The notes below the pieces were generated by a model. The model searched no databases and had not been told where the DNA came from. It worked only from the letters and a program-made list of their open reading frames with translations. The position numbers and the translations under genes are program-made. From Ampullaceana balthica (Eukaryota > Mollusca > Gastropoda > Lymnaeidae), in the NCBI GenBank assembly GCA_944989445.1, contig CALYLW010001075.1, positions 1 through 64,000 on the forward strand: 64,000 nt of DNA, read 5' to 3'. Every line of letters starts with the position of its first letter. Positions within the stretch are counted from its first letter, which is position 1. This document shows positions 23,061 to 34,214 of this stretch, piece by piece.

Positions 23061-23390
23061 TGAGACGCAAGCTATGGGGATATTTCGAGAGGAATGGGTG
23101 CTGTAGTAACATAAAAACATTGTTTCATCGCCAAACTCCATATTTTGTTAGTCCATCATCACTTGAATTTTCATCTTACCCAATCCTTGCATTGAATTCG
23201 CAAATAGGGCGGTCAATATTTATTGAAAAAGCAGCCCGGGTACCCGTCCAAATAACGAACGGGTACCCGGGTTACCCATTGGAAACGTCGAATATTTTAT
23301 CCCTGGCATGACATCTATACAATGCAAACTAGCCACCATCCTTGTACCTCATTTCACATAGTAGCCACCGGGAGGGTTCCAGTAGCATAC
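23061..23390. other. Flank with strong GC-rich palindrome
   Basis: No gene. Contains the inverted repeat listed at 23235-23271. Confidence 0.5.
23235..23271. repeat. 13-bp perfect inverted repeat, CCCGGGTACCCGT
   Basis: Left arm CCCGGGTACCCGT (23235-23247) and right arm ACGGGTACCCGGG (23259-23271) pair perfectly around an 11-base AT-rich loop. Each arm is itself rich in CCCGGG/GGTACC palindromes. It is strikingly GC-rich in this context and looks like a transposon terminal fragment. Confidence 0.85.
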
Positions 23391-23460
23391 TACAGTATAC
23401 CCTCGACTAATCCGCATAATTGTGGGTTATTCCCTTAACCTTATCGCATTATACGTACTT
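23391..23460. mobile_element. Possible pogo-like terminal fragment
   Basis: Begins CAGTATACCCTCGACTAATC and continues with CGCATAA and TTATCGCATTATACG words, in the style of pogo/Tigger ends. No inverted partner was found. Confidence 0.3.
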
Positions 23461-25869
23461 TATTATTATTAACTGAACGGTGTGTACTGTATTCATTAAT
23501 CGTTAATTTCGATTATAGCAAAAATAATTGTATACTAGTAAATTATTTTTTTTTAAAATTGTGCAGGAAATGAATGTTTGAGTCTAAACACGTAATTTTA
23601 TAGCTTTGCAGTTGGAGGCTCCAAGGTAAGAGCTTGTAAAAATTATTATCTTGGCATTCTGTCAATCAGTCGAATAATGGTATACAAAACTCTATAACAA
23701 ATCTTTTTACCGGCACACTATCCAGAGATGGTAGAGGGAAACACATCAAGAAGTGACCCCAGATATTGATAGAAAAGCTGTGATTAATCAAATCAATGTT
23801 GAAATACATGCCATTAAAAGACATGCAGTATTACAGTACTTAATGAAGTAATATACTCATTTTAGCATTTCAACTATTTGTTACTGGTCATAATGCAGAA
23901 AGTCAAAGAAGAGTGTAAGATTTCTGTAAGATCTTTAATTATTTCCAATTACATTGTTGATATTAGTATAATTAAATTAATAAAAAATACATTGGGAAGA
24001 TGTAGAAATACGTTGTCTGTTTTAATGAAATATAATTATTTGTTATTTTTGTTGTCTATATAAGTCTTAGAATTAACATTAAATATTAGTATTAGAGATA
24101 TTAATAAACAATATGTATATTTTCTTGAAAGAAACTAATACAACTATAGTGTAAAAAACATAGAATAGTTTTATAATTACACATGTTATCGAAATAGAAT
24201 TTTCAGGTTCAAAAGGTTCAAATAAAATGTTCAAAGTTTCATATAAAATACAAATTAACACAGAAAAACTTAAATTAAATTATAATCAGAAAGAAGCAAA
24301 TAAAAATTTTAAAAAAATAAAAAAATAAATTTAAAAAAATAATTTTAAAAAAAATAATAAAAATAAAATGTGTTTTAACTAAAGATCAAAATTTCAAAAC
24401 GCGTATATCTAAGTTCGACCCAATATACCATTGTTAATCAAGAGGAGGGGTGTCGATATTGAATTACTCAACATTTTAAGTTTACCTCTTAATAAACCCA
24501 AATATGAATTTTAGACGGATGATTTGATAACTTAAGGAAAAGCAATAAAAATGTTTATCATATATTAAACATTGTTTATGCTTTGTTTGTTAGAGAATAA
24601 TCAAAATAAATTATCCAATGAAACGTAGAAGTTCAGTACTCTATATAGCATATATAAAAAATAATGACGTCAACTTAAATTTGTGATCGTCATCTTAATA
24701 AGGTTGGACTTTCCAAGCCCACCATATAAACGGTGTTTTTCCTCCTCTAAACTAGTTATATTTTTTCTTACATTAATACAATACTTGAAATATATAAATT
24801 AAATAACGTATGCTGAATTTCTTCTCTTGAGCAAAGTTATTATAAAAAAAGCACGTACCTAAGAAAATTTATGTGTGTGTACTGTACTCTTCGCGCTCTG
24901 AGTCAGTGTGACATTCAGGCTAGATACCAATAAAATTTAATCTTAGAAAAATTGTATTATTTTAAAATATATTTTGCATAATCAAAATTGACATTGGAAG
25001 AGAATCAGACATTCGTGTATATCATCAGTATGTAGTATAAAGAGGACATATTTATTTTGGGAGCTATTCAAATTGTTTAAAACACGCAAAAAAAAGTAAA
25101 CAATATTAAAAGAAAACTTTAGGGAAAATGTTGTTACTAATAATTGCAACGCTGTAGACTAAAAAAAATGTTTTTGGATTTGTGTTGTTGTTATTATTAC
25201 AATATATTTCAAACATAATAAAATATTAAATATATGTGTACATTTTACAAATCATATATATCCTTCATATCTTCAAGTAGAATAGTAAAATGATGTTTAA
25301 TAAAAGATATAAATTATTAAAGCAATTAGTGGAAAAAAATAATACTTCTACGTGGAATTAGAAAGCAAAAACAAATGTTTAAAATATAATATTTATCGCA
25401 AAATATAAATAAAAATGTTATATATATAAATAGCTTGATAAATCTAAAGTTAATATCATTAATTATTAAACGTTGAAAGGTTGTATTATATACATGCATG
25501 TAAGCTAGTTCTTGTCAATAAAGAAAATAATATATATGTATTGATAAATGTTTTATGCAGTCATGAAGCTGGCTCTTTGGTTATAAAAAAACAGTTATGA
25601 TGTTTTAAAGTAACAAAATGTCAAGAGGGCTAAGACTATTACAATTAAATTTTGCTTCAGTGAATTTACAGCTGCTACATATTTATACAACTTCCACAAG
25701 CTACTCGCTCTACACATTACTCAGAACAAACGTGAAAATAAAAATTATACCATTTATTATTTATGACTGAAATTAATTTAAGTCATGAACATCTACTATG
25801 CAAATACATTTTACATTCTATAACTTAAATAACACATGACATATTTGATTCACTGAATAAGGTTTTAAA

Positions 25870-25874
<5 letters not shown>
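23461..25874. other. 2.4 kb AT-rich DNA, no gene recognised
   Basis: AT-rich, including an A-dominated low-complexity run at about 24298-24370. Short frames at 23878-24063 and 24261-24079 are AT-driven. Confidence 0.5.

Positions 25875-25939
<65 letters not shown>
25875..25939. repeat. (TA)n microsatellite
   Basis: About 65 bp of TA repeats. Confidence 0.95.
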
Positions 25940-25942
<3 letters not shown>

Positions 25943-27100
25943 TGTTTTTAAAAATAATTTGTAACGACATACATATATATAAAAGACAAATTTGTTTTTA
26001 AAAATAGATACTTAAAGAAACCTTAATTGATATAGATACTTATAACAAAAATAAAAAGCATTCTTCATACAAATTCGTCAAAAATTACATCATTAAATAT
26101 TTCAAATATTGATGTTTAGATGAAAGATATGTGTGTAAAACTTGCTTTTATCTGTTTAAAAACAATATATATATATATTATATGAAAATATTAAGCTTTA
26201 GTAACAAACAGGTTAAATTCATTTAATACTTTTATTAAACTTATGAAATTATAACTAAATTAGCTTTAAAATAAATGACAGTTGTAGAAAATAAGTATGT
26301 TTTAGCCACATTGCTTCTGTAAAGACTGCTTTTTTCTGATATACCATGAAATTGTTTAAATATTATTTGTTTTACCTTAAGAAGATGTTTTTAAACATGT
26401 ACCCATATTATATAAACACAATTTATGTAAATAACAATCAATAGTGATAGCTTTTAGATTATAAGAAAACAGCTATTCGGTTTTAAAACTAAAACATCAA
26501 TCATAAGGACAAAAGTTGTTATAATATAATTTTGCATAGAAAAAAGTTTCACATACAAAAAGGGGGTAAAAGACTTTTATTGCAATGCACTTAAAAGGAC
26601 CAAATCAATTTTCTCATGTCTAAAAAATAAATAATATATCCCAGCTAATATACCAGGTTTTTACTTTGGTCTGCAATATGGATCCACATATTTTACCTAA
26701 CACAGCACTACCGTGTTGCATTTTGTGCTCCATTTTTAGTCAAATCATTTTCCAAATATAATTCCATAATTCTTTAAGATGTCATACAAGATGTGATTCC
26801 AGATCATAATGGAATCCCAATAAAGGTGTTATACCTTTACCTGATATAATCCCATATTGCCCTTGGCAACTGCCCCGATGCCAACCCGTTTTTACGCCAC
26901 TGTCATTATTTATCAATCTTAACATAAACAAATAAGTTCTTACATTTGGTAACAGCCTTTCTTCTATTAATAAAACGTGTCAGATCACTTTAATTTAATA
27001 TACGTCATATTTTATTGATGAGATGAGAATTTATAATCTGACAACTTATACGTTATAACTTAAAAAAAATTACATTTCATTTGCTTTTTATCTTATACTA
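25940..27100. other. AT-rich DNA with a diverged repeat at 26640-26890
   Basis: Mostly AT-rich without genes. The segment 26640-26890 carries words such as CATAATGGAATCCC and CCTGATATAATCCCATATTG that recur at 31.8-32.6 kb. Confidence 0.45.
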
Positions 27101-27625
27101 GCTGACCCGCGGCGTAGCATAAGCCGCTAATGATTTAGTGACGGGTGAAGACTTCCTGAAAGACACGGTTGTCAAAATGGGGTGGGTTTGGGCAAACGAC
27201 TGTGAGTGAATGAAAAGAAGGAACTCTGGAGAGACCCGCGGTGTATCACCCGTAAAAAATGACGGAAGTGTTCAGTTGAAATCTATTTATTTTGAAAAAA
27301 TGCACTTTTTAGGGCGCCTACGGCGCCCACCTTTTTGAAAATCCCAACTAACTTGTCCTTGTTTGATCAATAAGAAATATTAATTTTCTGAAATGTACAC
27401 AAAGTATTTTATAACTTTTTACATTGTTCCCTTTTTGCAAAATTAAAATATCAGCGAAAACAATGACGTCATATATTTTTTTTACAGCACATATTTAATT
27501 TGCACACATTTTGATGCATTGGTGGAGTAATTTGGTGCGCTGGTTTCTAAAATTAGTATCTGTTGAACATACTTGCAGCTTGTCTCGCAGGGTCCGACCA
27601 CGAAGAGAATTATATATATATATAT
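27096..27625 (+). mobile_element. Helitron-like non-autonomous element H1
   Basis: The left end is A-TCTTATACTAGCTGACCCG followed by a GCGGCGTAGC...GCCGC stem. The interior holds GGGCGCC-TAC-GGCGCCC (27312-27328), a perfect 7-bp stem. The right end GGTCCGACC...AAGAGAATTATATATA is shared with 31655-31683. A TC start after A is what Helitrons show, but the 3' end does not show a clear CTRR. The interior 27270-27545 is homologous to 30400-30755 and 58350-58720. Confidence 0.5.
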
Positions 27626-28016
27626 TAATTAAACACAATATAGACTGATACAAAATATGGACTGTTTTTATAAACATGGGATAAAGAATGCATTTCAAAA
27701 TAACATACACATTTATTAGAATATCATATAATAAATGTAAAAGTCCACTTTTAAATTGTCTTAACTAATGATTGACAGCTTTGTTTTAGTGTATAATAAA
27801 GGAAATCATACGAAATTATGATCCTTTTAAAAGAAAATTGCAATTATTTAACAATATATACCATTAGATATGAATATTATTAAAAGTATATTATTAAATT
27901 TCAATTTTTTCAATTAAAATTTGAATTTGTTACACATACAATTAGAATATTTATAGCATGACAAAATAAATACCTATTTAAATGTATATCAATTCAATTA
28001 TTTACACACACCCGCA
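27626..28016. other. AT-rich stretch
   Basis: Nothing recognised apart from an AT-driven minus frame at 27710-27495 overlapping the H1 end. Confidence 0.4.
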
Positions 28017-28108
28017 AACACACGCGCAAACACACGCACACACACAAATAATGTATATATAATACATTATTTGTGTGTGTGCGAGTGTTTTAGCGTGTGT
28101 TTATATAT
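28017..28108. repeat. Imperfect palindrome built on (CA)n/(GT)n
   Basis: ACACGCACACACACAAATAA on the left and TTATTTGTGTGTGTGCGAGT on the right pair around the TGTATATATAATACA centre near 28060. The arms are about 40 bases, interrupted. It probably arose from inverted duplication of a CA microsatellite. Confidence 0.8.
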
Positions 28109-28120
28109 ATATATATATAT

Positions 28121-28245
28121 ATCTGGGAGATTCACTTCACACTTCTAAGGACAGTTATTACCATATTGTATTTCTGTTATATCTATATACAGAAAAGCAA
28201 TACGGTAATAACTGTCCTTAGAATTTTAAAGTGACGCTCCCAGAT
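28121..28245. mobile_element. Foldback MITE, 125 bp
   Basis: The outer ends ATCTGGGAG and CTCCCAGAT are perfect inverse complements. Inside, CTAAGGACAGTTATTACC pairs with GGTAATAACTGTCCTTAG (18 bp perfect). Pairing then continues through CATATTG/CAATACG and TTTCTGT/ACAGAAA to a loop of about 10 bases. Nearly the whole element would fold into a single hairpin. It sits right after a (TA) tract. No coding capacity. Confidence 0.85.
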
Positions 28246-29188
28246 GGCGGAGTGCATGCATTCTAGCTTGTCGTGTTCGCCTAACTTAAAATTAGTCGAA
28301 AATCAGTTAAATAGGACTCTAAATTATATATAATTAAAATATGTTTTAAACGATGACAAGCTAACAGAGAATAAAACTCAGAAATTTGTGGCATATCTTA
28401 ATGCTCCCATCGAATTAAATACATACCAACTATGTTATTACAAGCAAAATCAGACAATTGGCGTAATAATTTAAAACTCATCAACAGAAGTTTTAAAAAA
28501 AGCATCTGCATTTTCTAGAATATTGTTTATATGCATCAAATTAATTTAATGACAAGAATATTATTAAATTCATTCTTTATTAAGCCTAACATTAAAATTT
28601 AAACATTCGTAAAATTTAAAACGTTAAAAATATAGATAATTCAATCAATATATTGTATTTAAGAAATTTTCAAAATATACATAATAAAGTGGATAATCCA
28701 ATTGCTTTTTAAAACATTGTACAGACAGACACCAACAAGGACCATACAGTCCATTATCATCATCAGTGACTAAGGTTTAATTTATGTGTAAACCAATTTT
28801 TTTATATACAACTATTTTAGGGTTTTCTTTTTTTTCCACAAAATACACACAATGCAAATAATATATTTATCGAGTATTAATAGTTTAAATTGATATAGTA
28901 ATTAAATAAAAATCAGGATGTCACTGTGCACAAAGTTATTTTTTCCATATCCAGCCATCTGCCCGATAACAATTCAAAAGAAAATTAATTTGTACTATAT
29001 TAGGAAAGAAAAGATATAGGCCCCGAAAAGTTAACGGGACATGTTGTAAAGTTTAAAATCTCTTAAGATGATAACGGATATAGGGGGCAGGTTTGAGATC
29101 CACTAATTCATTTAAAAACGTTTAAGACACAAAGCCAGCCAGCTCACCAATCCTTATATATATATATATATATATATAGATACATATT
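28246..29188. other. AT-rich stretch
   Basis: No gene or repeat recognised. A (TA)10 tract at about 29157-29177 abuts the next element. Confidence 0.45.
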
Positions 29189-29784
29189 TGCATGGAACCT
29201 CAGTATACGTCTGTTTTGGTATGCATCCTGTTTTGACGTGAAACATTTTGCTTGGTATACAACCTTTTGGTTGGAACATGACCTGCGTGCGTGCTAGAAA
29301 TTGTTGTAGCAGAACTGAAAAAAAAGACAAAAGCGAATGCGTAACTTTTTAAAAAAACAACTCTACGTGATATTCCATGTGTGTAGGTAAATTAGTTGCT
29401 ACAATACAATAAACGACTCGCGAAATAACAGGTAAATCGTAAGTGAATTCAATAAACATGAAATATATAAAAAAAAATTAACGACAGGAGCCATTGAAGG
29501 AAAAATAAAATTGTCCGTCACGTTTTTGAAACATTCTGAAGGGAAACAAAAGTTTTTGAGACATATTTTAAGTAAAATTCAAACCTGGCTAGCCTCAACC
29601 ATGATCTACTAGGGAAAAGAGCAGAAAACAGAAAAAAACAGAATTTCATGTTCTTTACGTTTCATTTGAAGCTCAATTTGCTCCCAAACAATAAAATATC
29701 CTTCTCAACACCATGTTATCAAGCACTTGACTGGTCTAACCAATTTAAATAAAGGCTAACTTTATATTTATTGCACATTAATGA

Positions 29785-29824
29785 CTTTTAAATCCCTTAT
29801 ATTAACTTCACGGCCGTCTCTGTC

Positions 29825-29911
<87 letters not shown>

Positions 29912-30272
29912 GTCTGTCTTGGGCGGGCGGAAAAACAAAAGTAAAAATTGACGCACTTCTCGTGATCTGATCAAGCTGAAATTTGGCACACGGACCCGAC
30001 TTACCTAACAATGCATTGTATCAAAATGCATTTTTAGTTTATCCTTATATAACCTATGTAATTCAAATTCTCTGTTTGTTATTGTTTTTTTCTCCACGTG
30101 AGAGATTGAGTTGACGCGACCCATCAAAGTACCGGCGTGCTTTTGTTTACATTTTACGTGTCATGCTGAGCTCGCCCCCCCCCCTAGGGTTATGAAGCAA
30201 AGTTGAGTTAAGAGTTTGAAAATAATCACTACTGTTAGTTATGTCTCATATATAAGGGATTTATAGTCAAAA
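29785..30272. mobile_element. MITE family X, copy 1, with (CT)n inside
   Basis: The left end TTTAAATCCCTTATATTAAC and the right end ATATAAGGGATTTATAGTC are inverted. The right 60 bp (AATCACTACTGTTAGTTATG, then TCTCATATATAAGGG) is almost identical, in reverse, to the copy that interrupts RT at 48.93 kb. Here the interior is expanded by a CT microsatellite. Confidence 0.7.
29829..29907. repeat. (CT)n microsatellite
   Basis: About 78 bp of CT. The minus-strand frames 29768-30011 with an Arg-Glu run are produced by it and are not genes. Confidence 0.97.
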
Positions 30273-30368
30273 ACTTTGTTTTTACGGGTTTGTTTTATTT
30301 ATATGTCTTATAGTATTAAGAAATTTTAGAATTATGTTTTGCAACTGCGTAAATAAAATATAATATAC

Positions 30369-30810
30369 GAGCGTATCTCCCGTCAAAAATGACAGAAGTT
30401 TTCAGATGAAATATATTTATTTTGAAAAAATGCACTTATTTTAGGGCGCCTACGTCGCAGTCCTTTTTCAAAAGCCCAACTAACTAGTCCTTGTTTTATA
30501 AATACGAAATATTAAACTTGCTTAAATGTACACAAACTATTTTATAATACTGGTTGTAGGGCGCCTACGGCGCCCCCTTTGTTTTTTTATTTTATAATTA
30601 ACCATCATCAAATCCTCTTTTTACATTGTTCCATTTTCCAAAATTAAAATATGAGCTAAAACAATGACGTCATATAATATTTTTTACAGCGCATCTTTAA
30701 ATTGCACACCTTTTGATGCATTGGTGCAGTAATTTGGTGCGCTGCTGTCTAAAATTAATAGCGTCACGGACGGACACTACGTGACATTGCAAATTATATT
30801 GTTTAATGCT
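30369..30810 (+). mobile_element. Helitron-like element H2
   Basis: Collinear with 58326-58780 and with the interior of H1: GACAGAAGTTTTCAGATGAA, GAAAAAATGCACTTA, then two GGGCGCCTACG-type blocks at about 30453 and 30559. It ends with a hairpin GTCACG...CGTGAC near 30765-30786 followed by ATTGCAAATTATAT. The 5' end is degenerate (ATACGAGCGTATCTCCCGTC). Confidence 0.55.
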
Positions 30811-30851
30811 TTTTTCCTGGGATCGGATTAATCATTTATCTTTATTTCTTA

Positions 30852-31360
30852 CTAGACGCCCCGTGGCGTAGCATACGCCGCAGACTTGCTCACGGAGAGT
30901 GCAAAAAAGTTTAGAAGGAACGGACACAAACTACAGCACGAAGAAATCAAAACAACGCGAGTGAACGTCTTTTTTTTCGGGGGGGGGGCTGCTAACTCAT
31001 TGTTTATTTTCGAGACATTTGCAGGCGAAATTCGGTACACCCCTAACTTCTGTGAAGTCAGCTGTAAAACGATAATCGGTTTAAAATCGGAGTTACATAG
31101 TGGATAATCGGTTTTTAAAAAAAACGCAATTAACAACCCTAAATATGACTAAACCTCGCTAGGATCGGCCAAACAAAGTTTATGTTTAAGGGATTGTAGT
31201 AATAAATGGGAGGCGGGTAACAACAACCTAAGTGTGCATGTCTTCACCTTTGCTCGCTGTTTGTTTTTTACTTGGTGCTGCTTTTTGTGTCTGTCTCTCA
31301 CCCCCCACAACCATGCTTTGCACTGTATATGATGAGCCAGTCTGCGGCGTATGCTATACA
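30852..31360 (+). mobile_element. Head-to-head Helitron-like 5' ends
   Basis: Starts TTACTAGACGCCCCGTGGCG. The 16-mer AGCATACGCCGCAGAC at 30870 recurs inverted at 31340-31355 (24 bases with one mismatch when extended into CTGGCTCA). Two H1-type 5' ends therefore face each other about 470 bp apart. A G-run at about 30981 and short frames in both strands are not genes. Confidence 0.5.
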
Positions 31361-31414
31361 ATAAAGAGGTAAAAGAACGGGCACAAACAGACACAAAAAA
31401 ACAAAACAAAAACA

Positions 31415-31500
31415 AACCAATATATTCGCGGGGCTTGAACCCAGGACCTTCCTTGCATGAGTCGGACGTTTTAATAAGTTAACTACGAATCTCACGTTTT
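31415..31500 (-). repeat. tRNA-like fragment, SINE head
   Basis: On the minus strand GGTCCTGGGTTCAAGCCCCG contains a perfect B box (GGTTCAAGCCC). Upstream, CCGACTCATGCAAGG looks like an anticodon arm with CAT, and TAGTTAACTTATTAA like a weak A box. The stems are poor, so this is a tRNA-derived repeat and not a tRNA gene. Confidence 0.5.
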
Positions 31501-31789
31501 CTGTGAAGGAACAATACAAGTGAAATGCAAGGGCCATTGTTGGTCACACCTCCACTATCTTGGCTTGTCAACCGTTAACTGTGTTTAGTTGACCCGAGCG
31601 AGGGTCATTCGTCATGCTCTGTTGCACTTACTTGCAGCTTCTTGCCTCGCATGGTCCGACCATGAAGAGAATTATATATATAGTTGTTAAAAATACGTTT
31701 GGTATATGTACTGCTTTGTATGTCCAAGTGTCTGGAACGGATTAAGGACATATACCAAGATTTAACTGCATTTATATAAACTAACTATT

Positions 31790-32640
31790 TTATCCGGCTT
31801 CCCGGCCTGCATTATGGATCACATGTAGTAACCCATCAAGTAACATCCCGTTTCTTAATGGGATCCCGTTCTTTGTCGAAAACATTTATCCGATATGATT
31901 AAATCTTCGATTTTATGACATTCCCAATTAGATCCCATTGCGTAATAGGATATCGATTGTGATGTTATCCCTGGAATAATATGCAAATGTGTTGGGATTA
32001 CATAACCTACTTTTAAATAATGGGATCCCCTTGAAAATAAAATATTTTCCCTGATATAATCGCATAGTTGTATGACTTCTCATATCCAAGTTGATTTTTT
32101 TTTCAATTGCATAATGGAATAACGTTTTGTTTAGAACACTTCTCTAGTATATTCACGTTGCATACTGGTATGATACGCGTGAAGTAATTCTTTTATTCCC
32201 GTATGGTTCAATACTTTGTTGGAGTTAGATTAATGGCTTAATCCTCAACTACTATAAATTTCAATATATAAGTCTAATCACATACTTCAGTATAATTAAA
32301 TTGAACAACAAGGTCCCTTTTTCTTTAAATCCCTTCCTTGATTGTATTTCCTCATTTGGTTAGATCATATGCATCAGTATGACCTCGATGCATATTGGCA
32401 TCCCATTATGATTCAAATGCAATTCCCTGATAGGACTCCATTTGATCCTGACATCTGTTTACTTGGTAAGTACCCAATCCTTGTAGCATTTAGTTAATTA
32501 GAATCCTTTTCTATATTAAGGGATCCGGTTCCCTTTCAGATCACATTCTGGTTTCTCTCAAGTTGTTTGTTCGATGCAGTTCAAGGTCACATTATGAATA
32601 ATTTTACCAAATATGTTTTGGTGTCATTAGCGCACAAAAT
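31790..32640. repeat. Diverged repeat with recurring TGGGATCCC words
   Basis: Words such as TTAATGGGATCCCGTT, ATAATGGGATCCCC, GATCCCATTGCG, CATCCCATTATG and CCCTGATATAATCGCATAG recur every 40-60 bases in both orientations. The CCTGATATAATCNCAT word is shared with 26640-26890. It looks like an old tandem or foldback repeat. No border is defined. Confidence 0.4.
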
Positions 32641-34020
32641 AACTTTTACTGTTCCTCTAAAATGTCACTCATTTTCCGGCGCATAGCCCAGAACGTAGAT
32701 ATCTTCTAGAACTATCTCACCAAATACAGGCATTACATAAACTTGAAATGACTATTTTAAACAAATCAAACATATATTCTAAATCATTATTTAAAAAAAA
32801 ATAGCTTAACCATTATTTATTTTCAGATTAAATCGAGACCACTGCAGACACATTCTATTTTGGGAGATTTCACAGACTGAAAATAAGTCATAAAAACACA
32901 TTTTCTTATATTTGCCCCATAAAAATAAAAGGAAATAACAGAAAATAAAGACACAGAAATTTCAAAAAAATATTTGAGATCATCCCGAATTGAGGTGAAG
33001 TATACGACTAATATTACATTCACATTCTGACAAAAACTTTTTACACTTTAGAACTTTTACCAATAAAAAAAAAGTAAAAAACACAGTTTTTGGCTATAAG
33101 TTCTTTATTTACGAGACATAACAAAAAGTATTTTCGTTATGATACGCATCGTACGACAATCCAAAAATCCAAAATTAAAGTTATTTTCCATATATAAAGG
33201 ATGTATAGTAAAAAAAAACTACTTCTGTCTGCCTGCAAAATTTCAGCTTGAATTAATCACCGATAAGGGTTATAGAAACGTGTTTAATATAGTGCGCGCT
33301 GCAAGACAGACTAGCAATTACTAGCATTTCCATTTACAGATCGGAATATATATTTTTTTAAAAAATATTGTCAATATAATAAGCACCGCATCACGTGACA
33401 GGAAAGTAATAGAAAAGGTTATTTTACAAAATAATCACGGCGACACTCTAGCACGAAAATTAATATGCTACATAGAAATAAATAGAGATAATTTAAAAAT
33501 TCATTTATTTAATTACAGTACATTCGATCGATCTGAAATTTTGTTAGATCACTTTATCGCCAGCACGAGTCTGCCTGCAAAATTTCAGCTTGCCAGCAAA
33601 CGAGGAAGTGGGTTAAAAAATTGATGCAAAGTTTTTTCGGCAAACAATCAAATAATAAAGCAAGGAATCAAGCAGACGCCGCGAGTGAATATAAAAAAGT
33701 CAAAAATGCTAAAAAACTAACAGATCTTGCAATCATAAAACTTAGAATATTATATAATATTTTACAATGTTTATTCTGTTAGGTTTCTCATTTTAACAAT
33801 TACTCAGAAAAAATATTGGATACGATTTTAAGTTATTTTTAATTTAATATCCGAATCAAGTAAATATTAAGTGTAATGTTACATTCAACCTTTTATAAAC
33901 CATTTGAAATAGTCCCAATCAAATGCGCTGAAAAATTAGATTATGCAAAGATAAAATTTAGAATGTTCTATAATATTTTAAATTAGCCATAAAAAAAGAA
34001 ACTGGTAAGCACCTGTGATA
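32641..34020. other. AT-rich DNA with short repeat fragments
   Basis: No gene. At 33087-33215, TATAAGTTCTTTATTTACGA and TATATAAAGGATGTATAGTA resemble a third, small copy of MITE family X. The word CTGCCTGCAAAATTTCAGCT occurs at both 33228 and 33571. Confidence 0.45.
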
Positions 34021-34214
34021 AAATTTATGGAGTTAGGCCATCTGCGACACGGTAACCGAGTAAACAAAAGGGAAACAATTTATATCTGTCCGAAAGGTCA
34101 CCAATGCGGCAATTTGAACTGATTATATATGCGAACGGGGACCCGTGAATTGTCAAGGTCGCCTGACCATTGCAGGCAATTAAGGACCAATGGGAAAAGG
34201 ATTGAATATATTAC

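Larger units (their letters stand above)
29189..31770. mobile_element. Composite pogo/Tigger-like element B
   Basis: The left end GGAACCTCAGTATACGTCTG (29195 on) and the right end near 31740-31770 (ATTAAGGACATATACCAAG, then TTTAACTGCA) are inverted counterparts and match the ends of element A at 8.43-9.44 kb. The first 250 bp are collinear with 8430-8870, minus its triplication. The remaining interior is a patchwork of later insertions: a TAAATCCCTTATAT-ended MITE (29.79-30.27 kb), Helitron-like pieces (30.37-30.80 and 30.85-31.69 kb) and a tRNA-like fragment. Confidence 0.6.

Noticed and set aside
29768..30011. Frames with long Arg-Glu alternation
   Set aside because: Direct translation of a CT/GA microsatellite.
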